Shown here in pieces: positions 1 to 7,696 of a stretch of DNA of 9,448 nt. The notes under the pieces were generated by a model. The model had not been told where the DNA came from. It worked only from the letters and a program-made list of their open reading frames with translations, and did not search any database. Source of the stretch: Balneolaceae bacterium (GTDB lineage: Bacteria > Bacteroidota > Rhodothermia > Balneolales > Balneolaceae); NCBI GenBank assembly GCA_007118525.1, contig SKRK01000126.1, positions 1 through 9,448 of the forward strand, given 5' to 3'. Numbering within the stretch: the stretch's first letter is position 1; each line of letters begins with the position of its first letter. The position numbers were made by a program, and so were the translations under genes.

Positions 1-197
1 ACTTCCGGGTTGCTGTCAACATTTACTTTTCCAATTTTTGCCTTGCCTTCGTACTCTCCGGCAAGTTCCTCAACAATAGGGCCGATCATTCTGCAAGGAC
101 CACACCACTCTGCCCAGAAATCAACCAGTACAGGCTGGTCTGAAGATTCTACTTCATCGGAAAAGTTCGTGTCAGTTAATTCTAATGGTTTACTCAT
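1..197 (-). CDS. trxA: Thioredoxin, N-terminal 65 residues (3' end cut by window edge)
   Basis: Thioredoxin is a small cytoplasmic protein that reduces disulfides in client proteins and is recycled by thioredoxin reductase. The reverse strand from the ATG at 195-197 reads [16 protein letters not shown] and continues to the window edge after 65 full codons. The active site WCGPC falls at residues 31-35, so the redox cysteines are C32 and C35. The buried acidic residue D26 is also present, giving the same numbering as E. coli TrxA. The following [10 protein letters not shown] matches the usual strand after the active-site helix. About 40 residues of a typical 105-110-residue protein are missing beyond position 1. 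It lies 110 bases downstream of dnaE on the same strand, with no convincing terminator between, so read-through is possible. The upstream bases are A-rich and carry no clear Shine-Dalgarno sequence. A thioredoxin-domain fusion is possible in principle, since the C-terminus is not seen. Confidence 0.95.
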   Translation of the reverse strand, partial: MSKPLELTDTNFSDEVESSDQPVLVDFWAEWCGPCRMIGPIVEELAGEYEGKAKIGKVNVDSNPE

Positions 198-307
198 AAT
201 TTTCGAATTCTTTTTTAATGTTTGATTGGCAATATCAGGCTTTATTTCACCACCTGCATATATCATTTTGTTATTGAATCCATTGCCAATGATTATAAAC
301 TTTGATA
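198..307. promoter_or_regulatory. dnaE-trxA spacer with a 9-bp inverted repeat
   Basis: This AT-rich spacer separates the dnaE stop codon from the trxA start. ATTGGCAAT at 225-233 and its exact complement ATTGCCAAT at 282-290 form an inverted repeat with 48 bases between the arms. No GC-rich hairpin with a T tract follows dnaE on the reverse strand, so dnaE transcripts may run into trxA. A separate trxA promoter could lie here, but I cannot pick out confident -35/-10 elements. The repeat could be a pair of operator half-sites or chance. Confidence 0.3.
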
Positions 308-3300
308 TTAAACTGTCTTGTTTCTACTCAAATTAACGCACTCCTTTCCGATTATATTTCTGAGACCCGATAAAAGTTCATTACTGGGCTCCACAACAAA
401 TTTGCGAATATTCATATTTAGCGGAGCTTTCGCCTCCATGCTGCTTACCACAAGCTTAACCGGGGTTTCACCTTTATGGATACTGAAAAGTGTAGCCATC
501 TGATGCAAATCTTCTTTGGAGAGTTCGGATGTTTTAAGCTTTAGCTTTAGCAGTAGCTGCGACTGAAACTTCTCTCTGAGATTTTCGACACGCTCCATTG
601 AATTAGCGATAATCTTGGGCGGCTCATCTCTTTTGGAGATGCTTCCCTCCAGCATCACGACCGTATCGGGAGCAATCAGCCCCTGGTGACGGTCATACAC
701 ATCACTGAAGATCAAAGCCTCTGCACTGCCATTCAGGTCTTCAATCTGGGCAAAGGCCATTGGCCGTCCCTTTTTATCTGAAATCCGTTTTACAGTCGTG
801 ATAATACCGATAATTTTAATCGGTTCGCGATCATTCAGTCTTGCCAGTACCTCCTCCGACAGGTTGTGGCTGGCAAACAGCCTGGTGTCTTCCCTGAATT
901 TGTCGAGCGGATGGCCGCTCAGGTAGAAGCCGATCAGTTCCCGCTCTTTATTGAGCCGCTCAATATTCGTCCACGGCGGGCAATCACGAAGGTTTGGTTC
1001 GCTGCTCATCCCCCCGCTTGCTGCATCTCCTCCAAACAGACTCACCTGGTTCAGTCGCTCCTCCTCCTGCTTTCTGGAGGCATAGCTAAGCACATCTTCG
1101 ATACTTGCCAAAAGCTGGGCCCGGTTTTGATGAAGTGAATCGAAAGCGCCGGCCTGAGCAAGGCTTTCAATAGTCTTCTTGTTACAGATGCGCGTGTCGA
1201 TTCTGGCAGAAAATTCAAATATGTTTTTGAAATGGCCCTTCTCATTTCTCTCTTTTACAATCTGTTCAATCGCCGCTGATCCAACACCTTTAATGGCCGA
1301 CATGCCGTATTGCACTCTGCCGTTTTTTGCCACAAATTTTCCTTCGGCAGAGTTGATGTTGGGAGGGTCAACCGGAATACCGATACGCTGGCACTCCTCA
1401 ATAAAGAAGCTCACCTTCTTGATATCCCCCATGTTGTGGCTCAAAACCGCCGCCATGTACTCCGCCGAATAATTGGCTTTGAAATACATGGTGTGATAGG
1501 CCACTACCGAATAAGCGGCCGAGTGGGATTTGTTGAATCCATAGCCAGCAAACATAGCCATCTTGTCAAAAACGCTCTTGGCAGTTTTCTTATCGTATCC
1601 CTTTTCAACGGCCTGATTTACGAATTTCTCCTCCTCGGGTGGCAGCAGCTCAGGCTGCTTTTTACCCATTATTCTTCGGAGCACATCCGCTTCACCGAGT
1701 GTATAGCCGCCCATTCGCTGCGCCACCATCATAATCTGCTCTTGGTAGATCATGATTCCAAAAGTCGGCTCCAATATGTCGAGCAGGTCGTCATGGTCGT
1801 AGATCACCTCCTCTTCGCCATGTTTCCTTTTGATATAGTCGGGGATAAACTGCATTGGGCCGGGCCGATATAGCGCATTCATAGCAATCAAATCGTTGAT
1901 GCTGGTCGGCTTAAGCTGTTTCAGGTACTTGCGCATACCGTCCGACTCAAACTGGAAAATCCCAACCGTTGCCCCTTTTTGATACATCTCGAACGTCTTT
2001 TCATCATCGAGAGGAATATCATCCAGGTTGTACTCATTGCCGTGATTCTCTTTCACAAACTGAATGGCTGTTTTTAAGATGGAGAGGGTTTTAAGGCCCA
2101 GGAAATCCATTTTCAGCATACCGGCGTCTTCAATCACCTTGCCGTCGAACTGTGTCACATAGAGTTCAGCATCCTTAGCGGTGCATATCGGGATGTAATT
2201 GGTAAGCTTATCGGGTGCAATAATCACGCCTGCGGCATGAATTCCCGTGTTACGAACAGACCCTTCCAGCGTTTCTGCCATCTGGAGCGTGCGCCCTTCC
2301 AGCGAATCCGACTCCTTGATCTCCTTCAGCTCTTTAACCTCCTTAAAAGCATTCTCAAGAGAGATACCGATCGTTTCAGGTACAAGCTTGGCAATGCGGT
2401 CGGCATCTGAGAGCGGCAGATCGAGAACCCGGGCAACGTCGCGCACCGATGACCGTGCGGCCATGGTACCGAAGGTGATAATATGCGCAACCTGGTCTTT
2501 ACCGTATTTGTCTACCACATAGTCGATTACCCGCTGCCGGCCGTCGTCATCAAAATCGATATCGATATCCGGCATCGACACACGCTCGGGGTTCAAAAAC
2601 CTCTCAAAGAGCAGATCGTACTTAAGCGGATCGATATTGGTGATGCCGGTGCAGTAAGCTACCACAGAGCCGGCAGCAGATCCGCGACCCGGACCCACGT
2701 AAACACCCATCTCCTTAGCTGCGGCAATGAAATCCTGAACAATGAGGAAGTAGCCGGCAAATCCCATTGTTTTGATAATATTGAGCTCATGATCAATTCG
2801 GCCAACCACCTCATCGCTCACCTCATCATACTTCACTTTTGCACCTTCCAGAGTGAGGTGGCGCAGGTAGTCATCTTCGGTTTCAAAGCCTTCCGGCAGG
2901 CCAAAATTGGGAAGAATTACATCCCTTTCCAGCCGGATATCCTCAATTTTATCACTAAGCTCTTTCGTGTTTGAGATGGCTTCAGGAAGATCGGCAAAAA
3001 GAGCTTTCATCTCCTCCTGAGTTTTGAAGTAGAACTCATCGTTTGGGAAGCCAAACCTCTTCTCGCGCCCCTTTCCTATGGGGGTTGAAATAGAGTCATT
3101 ATTATCGATACAGAGCAGGGCATCGTGAGCCTTTGAATCTTTCTTATCCAGATAAAAGGTGTTGTTGGTTGCAATCACTTTGATTGCGTACTTCCCGGCA
3201 AACTTTAGCAGCACGCTGTTAACCCGCTCCTCCTCTTCAAGGCCATGCCGCATCAGCTCGATGTACAGATCCTCGCCAAACAGATCATGCCACCACTTTA

Positions 3301-4525
3301 ACGCCTCTTCGGCCACCTCTTCTCCGCGATTCAAAATCATATCGGGAATTTCCCCGGATAGTCCGCCGGTAGTTGCGATCAATCCCTCTCTGTATCTCTG
3401 AACCAATTCGCGATCAATCCTCGGAAATTTATAGTAGTATCCTTCTATATGACCCAGCGAGCACATTTCAGCCAGGTTACGGTAACCCCCCATGTTTTTT
3501 GCAAAAAAGATCTGCTGATATCTTTTGTCTTTATGGTCGCGGGTAAATTTCTTTTGATGCCGGTCTTCTACGAAATATGCCTCAAGCCCTATAATAGGCT
3601 TGATACCCTCGTTGTTGGCCGCCTTTACAAAATGAAACGTACCGAACATATTTCCCTGATCGGTGAGTGCCACCGCAGGCATGCCATCCTGTTTTGCTTT
3701 TTTGACCAGGTCTTTAACACCGCTTGCGGCCTGAAGAACTGAGTATTTTGAGTGGTTGTGAAGATGTATAAAGGGTGAATCCACCTTCACTCCGGCAGCT
3801 TCCTTTGGCAGATCAATTGTAGATTTTTTCTCGTCCTCCTCACCGGTCACCCCACGCTTTCGTAGCTTTTCCACTTTGGGCATATAGTGGGATGTATCGA
3901 TCAGTTCGGTTGGGTTAACCGGCGGCTGGCCCGGTTCGGTTGGAATTTGCGGACGGATTACCCCGATCCTGACCAATTCTAAAAATGCGCGGGCGGTTGC
4001 ATCCACATCGGCAGCGGCATTGTGAGCCTCTTCAAACCCGATTTCAAAAAGCTTGTAATGAAGTTCAGCCAGCGTTGGCCACTTGTAACGCCCGCGGCCG
4101 CCCGGCAGGGCACAGTACTCTGTGGACTCATCCTTGGTGTCGATTGCGATTTTTTTCGGCAAGGGGTTCTCCCGCTCCATTCTCAGGTATTCCGCCCCCA
4201 TTATATTGAGATCGAACTCCAGATTGTGCCCAACCACAAATGTGCATTTCTCCAGGTCGCGGCTAAAGATATCCATGACCTCATTGAGCGGAATACCTTC
4301 TTTATGGGCCCGTTCGGTAGATATACCGTGCACCTTTTCCGAGTTAAAGGGAATGGTAAACCCATCGGGCTTGACGATATAATCGCCCTGTGAAATAAGT
4401 TTCCCTGCTTTATCGTGTACCTGCCAGGCCAGCTGTACGCATCGGGGCCAGTTATCAAAATCGGTCAGTGGTGCTGAATAATTCTGGGGGAGGCCGGTGG
4501 TTTCGGTGTCAAAAATCAGATACAT
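308..4525 (-). CDS. dnaE: DNA polymerase III subunit alpha with fused N-terminal DEDDh proofreading exonuclease
   Basis: This is the replicative DNA polymerase, which extends primed DNA in the cytoplasm bound to the beta clamp. At 1405 residues it is about 245 longer than E. coli DnaE because of an N-terminal exonuclease. Residues 1-190 are the DEDDh exonuclease: DTETTG (D6, E8), HNLEFD (D105) and HNAAADVD (H168, D173), so all catalytic residues are present. Residues 251-460 are a PHP domain that lacks most metal ligands (see findings). The polymerase core has [10 protein letters not shown] (611-620), the acidic PDIDIDF (652-658) and KMDFLGL (D807). [10 protein letters not shown] is at 997-1006. 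A helix-hairpin-helix lies near 1077-1110, a clamp-binding-like QVSLF at 1160-1164 and an OB fold at about 1236-1310. The start gives [11 protein letters not shown], so the exonuclease begins at once, as expected. The N-terminal module is fused epsilon-like exonuclease, not a separate dnaQ gene. The reading frame is uninterrupted. Confidence 0.98.
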   Translation of the reverse strand: MYLIFDTETTGLPQNYSAPLTDFDNWPRCVQLAWQVHDKAGKLISQGDYIVKPDGFTIPFNSEKVHGISTERAHKEGIPLNEVMDIFSRDLEKCTFVVGHNLEFDLNIMGAEYLRMERENPLPKKIAIDTKDESTEYCALPGGRGRYKWPTLAELHYKLFEIGFEEAHNAAADVDATARAFLELVRIGVIRPQIPTEPGQPPVNPTELIDTSHYMPKVEKLRKRGVTGEEDEKKSTIDLPKEAAGVKVDSPFIHLHNHSKYSVLQAASGVKDLVKKAKQDGMPAVALTDQGNMFGTFHFVKAANNEGIKPIIGLEAYFVEDRHQKKFTRDHKDKRYQQIFFAKNMGGYRNLAEMCSLGHIEGYYYKFPRIDRELVQRYREGLIATTGGLSGEIPDMILNRGEEVAEEALKWWHDLFGEDLYIELMRHGLEEEERVNSVLLKFAGKYAIKVIATNNTFYLDKKDSKAHDALLCIDNNDSISTPIGKGREKRFGFPNDEFYFKTQEEMKALFADLPEAISNTKELSDKIEDIRLERDVILPNFGLPEGFETEDDYLRHLTLEGAKVKYDEVSDEVVGRIDHELNIIKTMGFAGYFLIVQDFIAAAKEMGVYVGPGRGSAAGSVVAYCTGITNIDPLKYDLLFERFLNPERVSMPDIDIDFDDDGRQRVIDYVVDKYGKDQVAHIITFGTMAARSSVRDVARVLDLPLSDADRIAKLVPETIGISLENAFKEVKELKEIKESDSLEGRTLQMAETLEGSVRNTGIHAAGVIIAPDKLTNYIPICTAKDAELYVTQFDGKVIEDAGMLKMDFLGLKTLSILKTAIQFVKENHGNEYNLDDIPLDDEKTFEMYQKGATVGIFQFESDGMRKYLKQLKPTSINDLIAMNALYRPGPMQFIPDYIKRKHGEEEVIYDHDDLLDILEPTFGIMIYQEQIMMVAQRMGGYTLGEADVLRRIMGKKQPELLPPEEEKFVNQAVEKGYDKKTAKSVFDKMAMFAGYGFNKSHSAAYSVVAYHTMYFKANYSAEYMAAVLSHNMGDIKKVSFFIEECQRIGIPVDPPNINSAEGKFVAKNGRVQYGMSAIKGVGSAAIEQIVKERNEKGHFKNIFEFSARIDTRICNKKTIESLAQAGAFDSLHQNRAQLLASIEDVLSYASRKQEEERLNQVSLFGGDAASGGMSSEPNLRDCPPWTNIERLNKERELIGFYLSGHPLDKFREDTRLFASHNLSEEVLARLNDREPIKIIGIITTVKRISDKKGRPMAFAQIEDLNGSAEALIFSDVYDRHQGLIAPDTVVMLEGSISKRDEPPKIIANSMERVENLREKFQSQLLLKLKLKTSELSKEDLHQMATLFSIHKGETPVKLVVSSMEAKAPLNMNIRKFVVEPSNELLSGLRNIIGKECVNLSRNKTV

Positions 4526-4729
4526 ACGCTACAACTAAATTAAAATGAACCAGGTATTTTTTCTGATGCAATATACCTGTCGAGAGAGAAACCTTCAGCA
4601 CAAACCGAAATAAATTTTTACATAAACCTCTTTATATAACTGGTTTTCTTTACTATTATAATCGGAGACTATCCACAAAGCCATCAGAGTGTTTACTAAG
4701 TTCTATTTTACTAAAAAAGTCCTGCTATT
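4526..4729. promoter_or_regulatory. Divergent promoter region between dnaE and the exported-protein gene
   Basis: This 204-base AT-rich region must hold start signals for both directions. On the plus strand a perfect TATAAT lies at 4657-4662, about 67 bases before the ATG at 4730, but no good -35 sits at the right distance. On the reverse strand TATATT at 4570-4575 (5 of 6 to TATAAT) lies about 45 bases before the dnaE ATG. TTTACTA occurs three times on the plus strand, at 4649, 4692 and 4707; the last two are part of an 8-base direct repeat, TTTACTAA, spaced 15 bases apart. If the host uses Bacteroidota-type promoters, these sigma70-like matches may be misleading. Neither ATG has a recognisable Shine-Dalgarno sequence. 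Confidence 0.4.
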
Positions 4730-5455
4730 ATGAGAATTTTTATTTTTTCCCTTTTACCTCTTCTGTTCTTAATTCTTACTTTATCACCCCAAGCTTTTGC
4801 ACAGGGGCAGGTATCATCCGAAATTTCACCTGACGAAGTTCGAAGGCTACTCGACTCAAATCAAATGCCGCGGCATCAGTCAGTTAATACAACAGGAACA
4901 CCCTATCTATTTGAAGATTTTCACGATGGGGTTTTTGAATTATTTAACGGCAGAACCACAAGACAGATGCCTTTGCGGTACAATTCTAATGACCAGAGCC
5001 TGGAATTTCTTGATGGTGATATCGCATATTCCGTAGACAGCAACTCTGTAAAATCATTTGAAATATATATCGATAATGCTACCCACAAATTCAAAAGAGG
5101 GTACGAAGCCAGCAGGCTATCTAAAAATGACTTTGTGCAGATCATAATTGATGACAATCTTAAATTATTCGCCAGGCACTTCACAACTTATCAGCGTGAT
5201 GTTCCCGTTTACAACTCTGCCACAAGACATGACGTCTACCAATCAGACGTCGCATATTATGTTCAGATAGGCGATAACGACCTTGAGAGGATTAGAAGCC
5301 TGAGAGAACGAAGGGTAATGACGCATATCAACTCACATAGAGATGAGATAGATGCTTTTATCAGATCTCGTGAAATCGATTTCTCAAAAGCAGAAGACGT
5401 TAAACAACTCTTTATCTACTACAACTCTCTGCTTGCAGAATCATCAGCCCAATAA
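4730..5455 (+). CDS. Exported protein of unknown function
   Basis: I do not recognise a named family. The 241-residue product begins with a clear Sec signal peptide: a short positive N-terminus (MR), a hydrophobic stretch at residues 3-19 and a likely signal-peptidase site after AFA at 22-24, leaving Q25 first. It should therefore be periplasmic or outer-membrane associated. Residues 56-94 (GTPYL...EDF..G......LRYN......EFL) recall a beta-rich segment common in Bacteroidota secreted hypotheticals; this is from memory of sequence style, not a search. The C-terminal 190-235 is charged and helical and ends in IDFSKAEDVKQLFIYYNSLL, a tail also seen in such proteins. There is no lipobox and no cysteine in the mature part. 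A lipoprotein gene follows in the same direction 108 bases later, so the two may share an envelope role. Base composition looks lower in GC than dnaE. Confidence 0.85.
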   Translation: MRIFIFSLLPLLFLILTLSPQAFAQGQVSSEISPDEVRRLLDSNQMPRHQSVNTTGTPYLFEDFHDGVFELFNGRTTRQMPLRYNSNDQSLEFLDGDIAYSVDSNSVKSFEIYIDNATHKFKRGYEASRLSKNDFVQIIIDDNLKLFARHFTTYQRDVPVYNSATRHDVYQSDVAYYVQIGDNDLERIRSLRERRVMTHINSHRDEIDAFIRSREIDFSKAEDVKQLFIYYNSLLAESSAQ

Positions 5456-5485
5456 TTAGTGCCGTCTCACCTTTAAAATCGAACT

Positions 5486-5520
5486 GAAAAAGAAGGCTTT
5501 TTCCTATTCCAAAAAAGCCT
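5486..5520 (+). terminator. Overlapping hairpins between the exported-protein and lipoprotein genes, possible terminator
   Basis: AGGCTTTTT at 5494-5502 pairs perfectly with AAAAAGCCT at 5512-5520 across a 9-base loop, starting 38 bases after the upstream stop codon. A second perfect stem, GAAAAAG at 5486-5492 with CTTTTTC at 5497-5503 across a 4-base loop, uses some of the same bases, so the two hairpins exclude each other. No T run follows the larger stem on the plus strand. On the reverse strand the stem is followed by TCTTTTTC. An intrinsic terminator is the simplest reading, but it is AT-rich and atypical. Confidence 0.5.
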
Positions 5521-5563
5521 CTCATTAATTCATTCATCATCATTCTAGAAAACTAATTTTATA

Positions 5564-6235
5564 ATGAATACCAGATTTACGTTTATCCTTCTTTTTGTAA
5601 TCTCTATCTCTATTGCGGCATGTGGCGGATCTTCAAAACAGTTTATCAAAACCGACTACATTAATGGGAATGGAAATGGACCCGGATCACTATCCGTTCT
5701 AAAGATCAATTTTGAGGATTTCGGGTCAGATTTTTCAGAACACGATTTTGGAAGATTACAAACAACCGAAAAGTCTGTTTTTCAAAACTCTATAATCACA
5801 TTTTTCACTCCTTCATCTAACTCAGAACATAAAGGTGAACTGAACCGTGCAGATCTCAAGAACTCTGAATTTGAAGTGAGAAATTTCTCGGAAGAGGGAA
5901 CTTCTATCAGCGTTATTGCACCGGTTCAAGGAGCTGTTCTCGGCAATGATTATGTAAACACCCGGTATGTTGTGATTTTTGATCAATTCAGGTTCCGTCA
6001 GTACATGTCCGACAGAGAGAGTCAATACTATGGTGGCGGAGCTCCCAACCCGATCGTGTACGTTAACTTTGAAACCAAGTATGTTATTTGGGATAATGAA
6101 ATTGGCGATGCTATAGGATGGGGTACCGTAGATGCAGACCGGCGAGTAGAAACTACAAGAATGGTGGAGATCTATAACGAGCTCCTTGAAGAAAGCTTAC
6201 AAAAAATGGTTCGGAAGAGTCCCTTCAGAACATAG
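5564..6235 (+). CDS. Predicted lipoprotein of unknown function
   Basis: The 223-residue product has a lipoprotein signal peptide: MNTR, a hydrophobic core at residues 5-17 and a lipobox IAAC ending at C20, followed by GGSS. The mature protein should be lipid-anchored in the inner or outer membrane; the residues after the cysteine (G, G, S) give no inner-membrane retention aspartate. No domain is recognised. A glycine/asparagine-rich linker (NGNGNGPGS) at 34-42 precedes a mixed alpha/beta body. Residues 173-190 (YVIWDNEIGDAIGWGTVD) look like paired beta strands, and 196-217 form an amphipathic C-terminal helix before KSPF. This 'WDN..G...GWG' plus helix ending resembles small Bacteroidota lipoproteins with no known role, but I cannot name a family. 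It lies downstream of another exported-protein gene in the same direction, with a hairpin in the gap. GC looks low in the stretch I counted (20 of 60 at 5701-5760). Confidence 0.85.
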   Translation: MNTRFTFILLFVISISIAACGGSSKQFIKTDYINGNGNGPGSLSVLKINFEDFGSDFSEHDFGRLQTTEKSVFQNSIITFFTPSSNSEHKGELNRADLKNSEFEVRNFSEEGTSISVIAPVQGAVLGNDYVNTRYVVIFDQFRFRQYMSDRESQYYGGGAPNPIVYVNFETKYVIWDNEIGDAIGWGTVDADRRVETTRMVEIYNELLEESLQKMVRKSPFRT

Positions 6236-6345
6236 CGCCAATAAACGAAGAGATTTAGACCCGCGGAATTGCTCTGCATGCTGCGTTATCTCATTTTCCC
6301 ATCTTAAGAATCACATCTGATTTTTGAGATTCAGAGTGCATTCTT
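6236..6345. other. Convergent intergenic spacer, no strong terminator seen
   Basis: This region lies between the 3' ends of the lipoprotein gene and the hydrolase gene, where terminators for both strands would be expected. I find only weak pairings: GAGAT 6250-6254 with ATCTC 6288-6292, and TCTGA 6316-6320 with TCAGA 6331-6335 around a T-rich loop. Neither is a convincing intrinsic terminator. Confidence 0.3.
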
Positions 6346-7179
6346 TCAATTCGCTGCATCAGAATTATTGCTCACATCATTTAAAAACTCCCGCCAGCTT
6401 CTTTCAATCAGATCTCTTGAAGCAAAGAAATTATCGTTATGCCCTCCCCGAAGTTCAACAAACTGTTTTGGCTCATTGGCAATTTCATACAGGTATTGGC
6501 CATTGTGATAACCCACAATTTCATCATCAGGGCTGTGCATAATCATCACCGGCATACCTTCCAGTTGGCGGAGGTAAGTCTCTGTTGGAAATTCATACCT
6601 GGCCAGCGATGAAGGAACAAATGGATAAACGTCACTTACCATTGCCCTCAGGTTTTTAAAAGCAGAGTCGAGTACCAGTCCACCCAGGTCATACTTTGTG
6701 GCAGCATAGGCAGCAACAGCAGCGCCAAGCGATCTTCCATACATATATATGTTTTGTTCGGGGTATCCCTTTTCACCCTTGAGGTGTTCCGTAAATGCAG
6801 TGATATCTTTATAAAGCCCTTTCTCACTCGGCCGGCCTTCACTCTTTCCATACCCTCGATAGTCGTACATCAACACAGCTGCACCTGCATCCAGCAGGGT
6901 ACGGGCAATGTCGATCCTGTAGCTGATATTGCCTGCATTTCCGTGTGAAAGCACGATAACCCGGTCTGACTCCTCGTGAGGGAAATACCAGGCGTGAAGT
7001 TTCACTCCATCTTCCGTTTCAATCCAAACATCCTGAGCGGTTACACCGACAGATTCCGGGGTCTGCATGAAACCTGATGTTGGCATAAATAGCAGTCGGT
7101 TTTGAAACAGATACATCAACAAGAGAATCACAAGATACCCTCCGGCAATGGTCAACAGGAATGACATGATCGATTTCAT
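6346..7179 (-). CDS. Membrane-anchored alpha/beta hydrolase, BEM46/ABHD-like
   Basis: This is a 277-residue serine hydrolase. One N-terminal hydrophobic helix (about residues 5-25) should anchor it in the inner membrane with the catalytic domain outside the membrane plane. The fold is shown by HGNAGN at 79-84 (oxyanion-hole loop), the strand-loop YDYRGYGKSEG at 105-115, and the nucleophile elbow GRSLG at 148-152 with S150. HSPDDEIV at 215-222 contains the likely acid D219, and GGHND at 245-249 contains the catalytic H247, so the triad is complete. The order and spacing match the BEM46/ABHD13-17-like group, whose bacterial members are mostly uncharacterised esterases or thioesterases; the substrate cannot be told from sequence. 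It follows acyP on the same strand after a 119-base gap and converges with the lipoprotein gene. An internal methionine at residue 5 is an alternative start but would trim little. Confidence 0.9.
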   Translation of the reverse strand: MKSIMSFLLTIAGGYLVILLLMYLFQNRLLFMPTSGFMQTPESVGVTAQDVWIETEDGVKLHAWYFPHEESDRVIVLSHGNAGNISYRIDIARTLLDAGAAVLMYDYRGYGKSEGRPSEKGLYKDITAFTEHLKGEKGYPEQNIYMYGRSLGAAVAAYAATKYDLGGLVLDSAFKNLRAMVSDVYPFVPSSLARYEFPTETYLRQLEGMPVMIMHSPDDEIVGYHNGQYLYEIANEPKQFVELRGGHNDNFFASRDLIERSWREFLNDVSNNSDAAN

Positions 7180-7197
7180 ATGAATAATTTGGAGTCT

Positions 7198-7221
7198 GCC
7201 GGCACCATAAATTCAGCCGGC
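7198..7221 (-). other. GC-rich stem-loop in the leader of the alpha/beta hydrolase gene
   Basis: GCCGGC at 7198-7203 and again at 7216-7221 is self-complementary, so the two copies can form a 6-base-pair stem with a 12-base loop in an otherwise AT-rich gap. On the reverse strand it lies between the acyP stop and the hydrolase start, ending about 18 bases before the hydrolase ATG. No T run follows it on that strand, so it is not a standard terminator. It may be a leader structure, a duplicated protein-binding site, or chance. Confidence 0.35.
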
Positions 7222-7298
7222 CTTTAGTAATTTATGCCAGGATTTTTATACATAACGAATTTGCTGCAAACTTTTATGTAAATCAAATTCAATCAATC

Positions 7299-7580
7299 CT
7301 ACCTGCGAACAGTGAACCCATCAAATTCTTCGGGCTTGTCGGTGGTTGAAATTTCGATAATTTTGTCCACTCTTGCCGATTTCGGTCCCTCTCGCAAATG
7401 CTTCAGCATCTCTTCAATCGACTCTTCTTCGCCGGAGAGCAGCACTTCCACGCTTCCGTCCGTCATATTCTTCACCCAACCATTCAGATTTAACGCCTCA
7501 GCCTTTTTTGTTGTGAAATATCTGAACCCGACTCCCTGAACGCGGCCAGTTATTTTGTAGTGTTTAATTTGAACAGCCAT
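7299..7580 (-). CDS. acyP: Acylphosphatase
   Basis: Acylphosphatase hydrolyses the carboxyl-phosphate bond of acyl phosphates such as carbamoyl phosphate and 1,3-bisphosphoglycerate; it is a small cytoplasmic enzyme. The 93-residue length is typical. The signature GRVQGVGFRYFT lies at residues 12-23, with R20 the phosphate-binding arginine. GWVKN at 34-38 supplies the catalytic asparagine N38, followed by DGSVEV at 41-46. GPKSARVD at 65-72 and the final F-x-VRR also match the family, so the enzyme should be active. It is divergent from oxyR across 116 bases and lies upstream of the alpha/beta hydrolase on the same strand. Physiological substrates in bacteria are poorly known, and the neighbourhood gives no further clue. 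The start gives MAVQIKHYKITG, with an A-rich upstream stretch but no Shine-Dalgarno sequence. Confidence 0.96.
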   Translation of the reverse strand: MAVQIKHYKITGRVQGVGFRYFTTKKAEALNLNGWVKNMTDGSVEVLLSGEEESIEEMLKHLREGPKSARVDKIIEISTTDKPEEFDGFTVRR

Positions 7581-7696
7581 TTTCTGATTTCAATCAATTG
7601 GTATTGTTATACATTTGTTGAATCTTAAAGCGGATATTTTAAAATCAATTAACGATATTGTACATACCATAATCATACTATAAAGAAAAGAACTGC
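7581..7696. promoter_or_regulatory. Divergent acyP-oxyR control region with OxyR-like dyads
   Basis: LysR-type regulators usually bind next to their own divergent promoter, and this region fits that role. CAAT-N7-ATTG at 7646-7660 is a 15-base dyad with 4-base arms and a 7-base gap, the same geometry as the E. coli OxyR element ATAG-N7-CTAT but with different arms. A second, looser dyad, ATA-N7-TAT at 7669-7681, is centred exactly 22 bases further on. Others are CAAT-N8-ATTG at 7591-7606 and the perfect 10-base palindrome ATTTTAAAAT at 7636-7645. CATAAT at 7668-7673 could be an oxyR -10. Function is inferred. Confidence 0.4.

Noticed and set aside
10..225. Plus-strand reading frame over the thioredoxin gene
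   Set aside because: It is antisense to trxA, whose active site and family sequence are unmistakable; the plus-strand product has no recognisable character.
1310..1873. Plus-strand open frame of 187 codons inside dnaE
   Set aside because: It lies wholly antisense to conserved polymerase sequence, and the translation shows no domain; long shadow frames are common opposite a long conserved gene.
2483..2974. Plus-strand open frame of 163 codons inside dnaE
   Set aside because: Antisense to the polymerase catalytic core; no motif or signal of its own.
4692..4714. Direct repeats TTTACTAA as phage, IS or integration sites
   Set aside because: Only 8 bases in AT-rich DNA, with no integrase, transposase or flanking terminal repeats nearby; kept only as a possible regulatory note.
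6346..7580. Hydrolase and acylphosphatase as a defence or toxin-antitoxin pair
   Set aside because: Both are ordinary metabolic families, with complete catalytic residues and a 119-base gap; nothing suggests toxicity, immunity or mobility.
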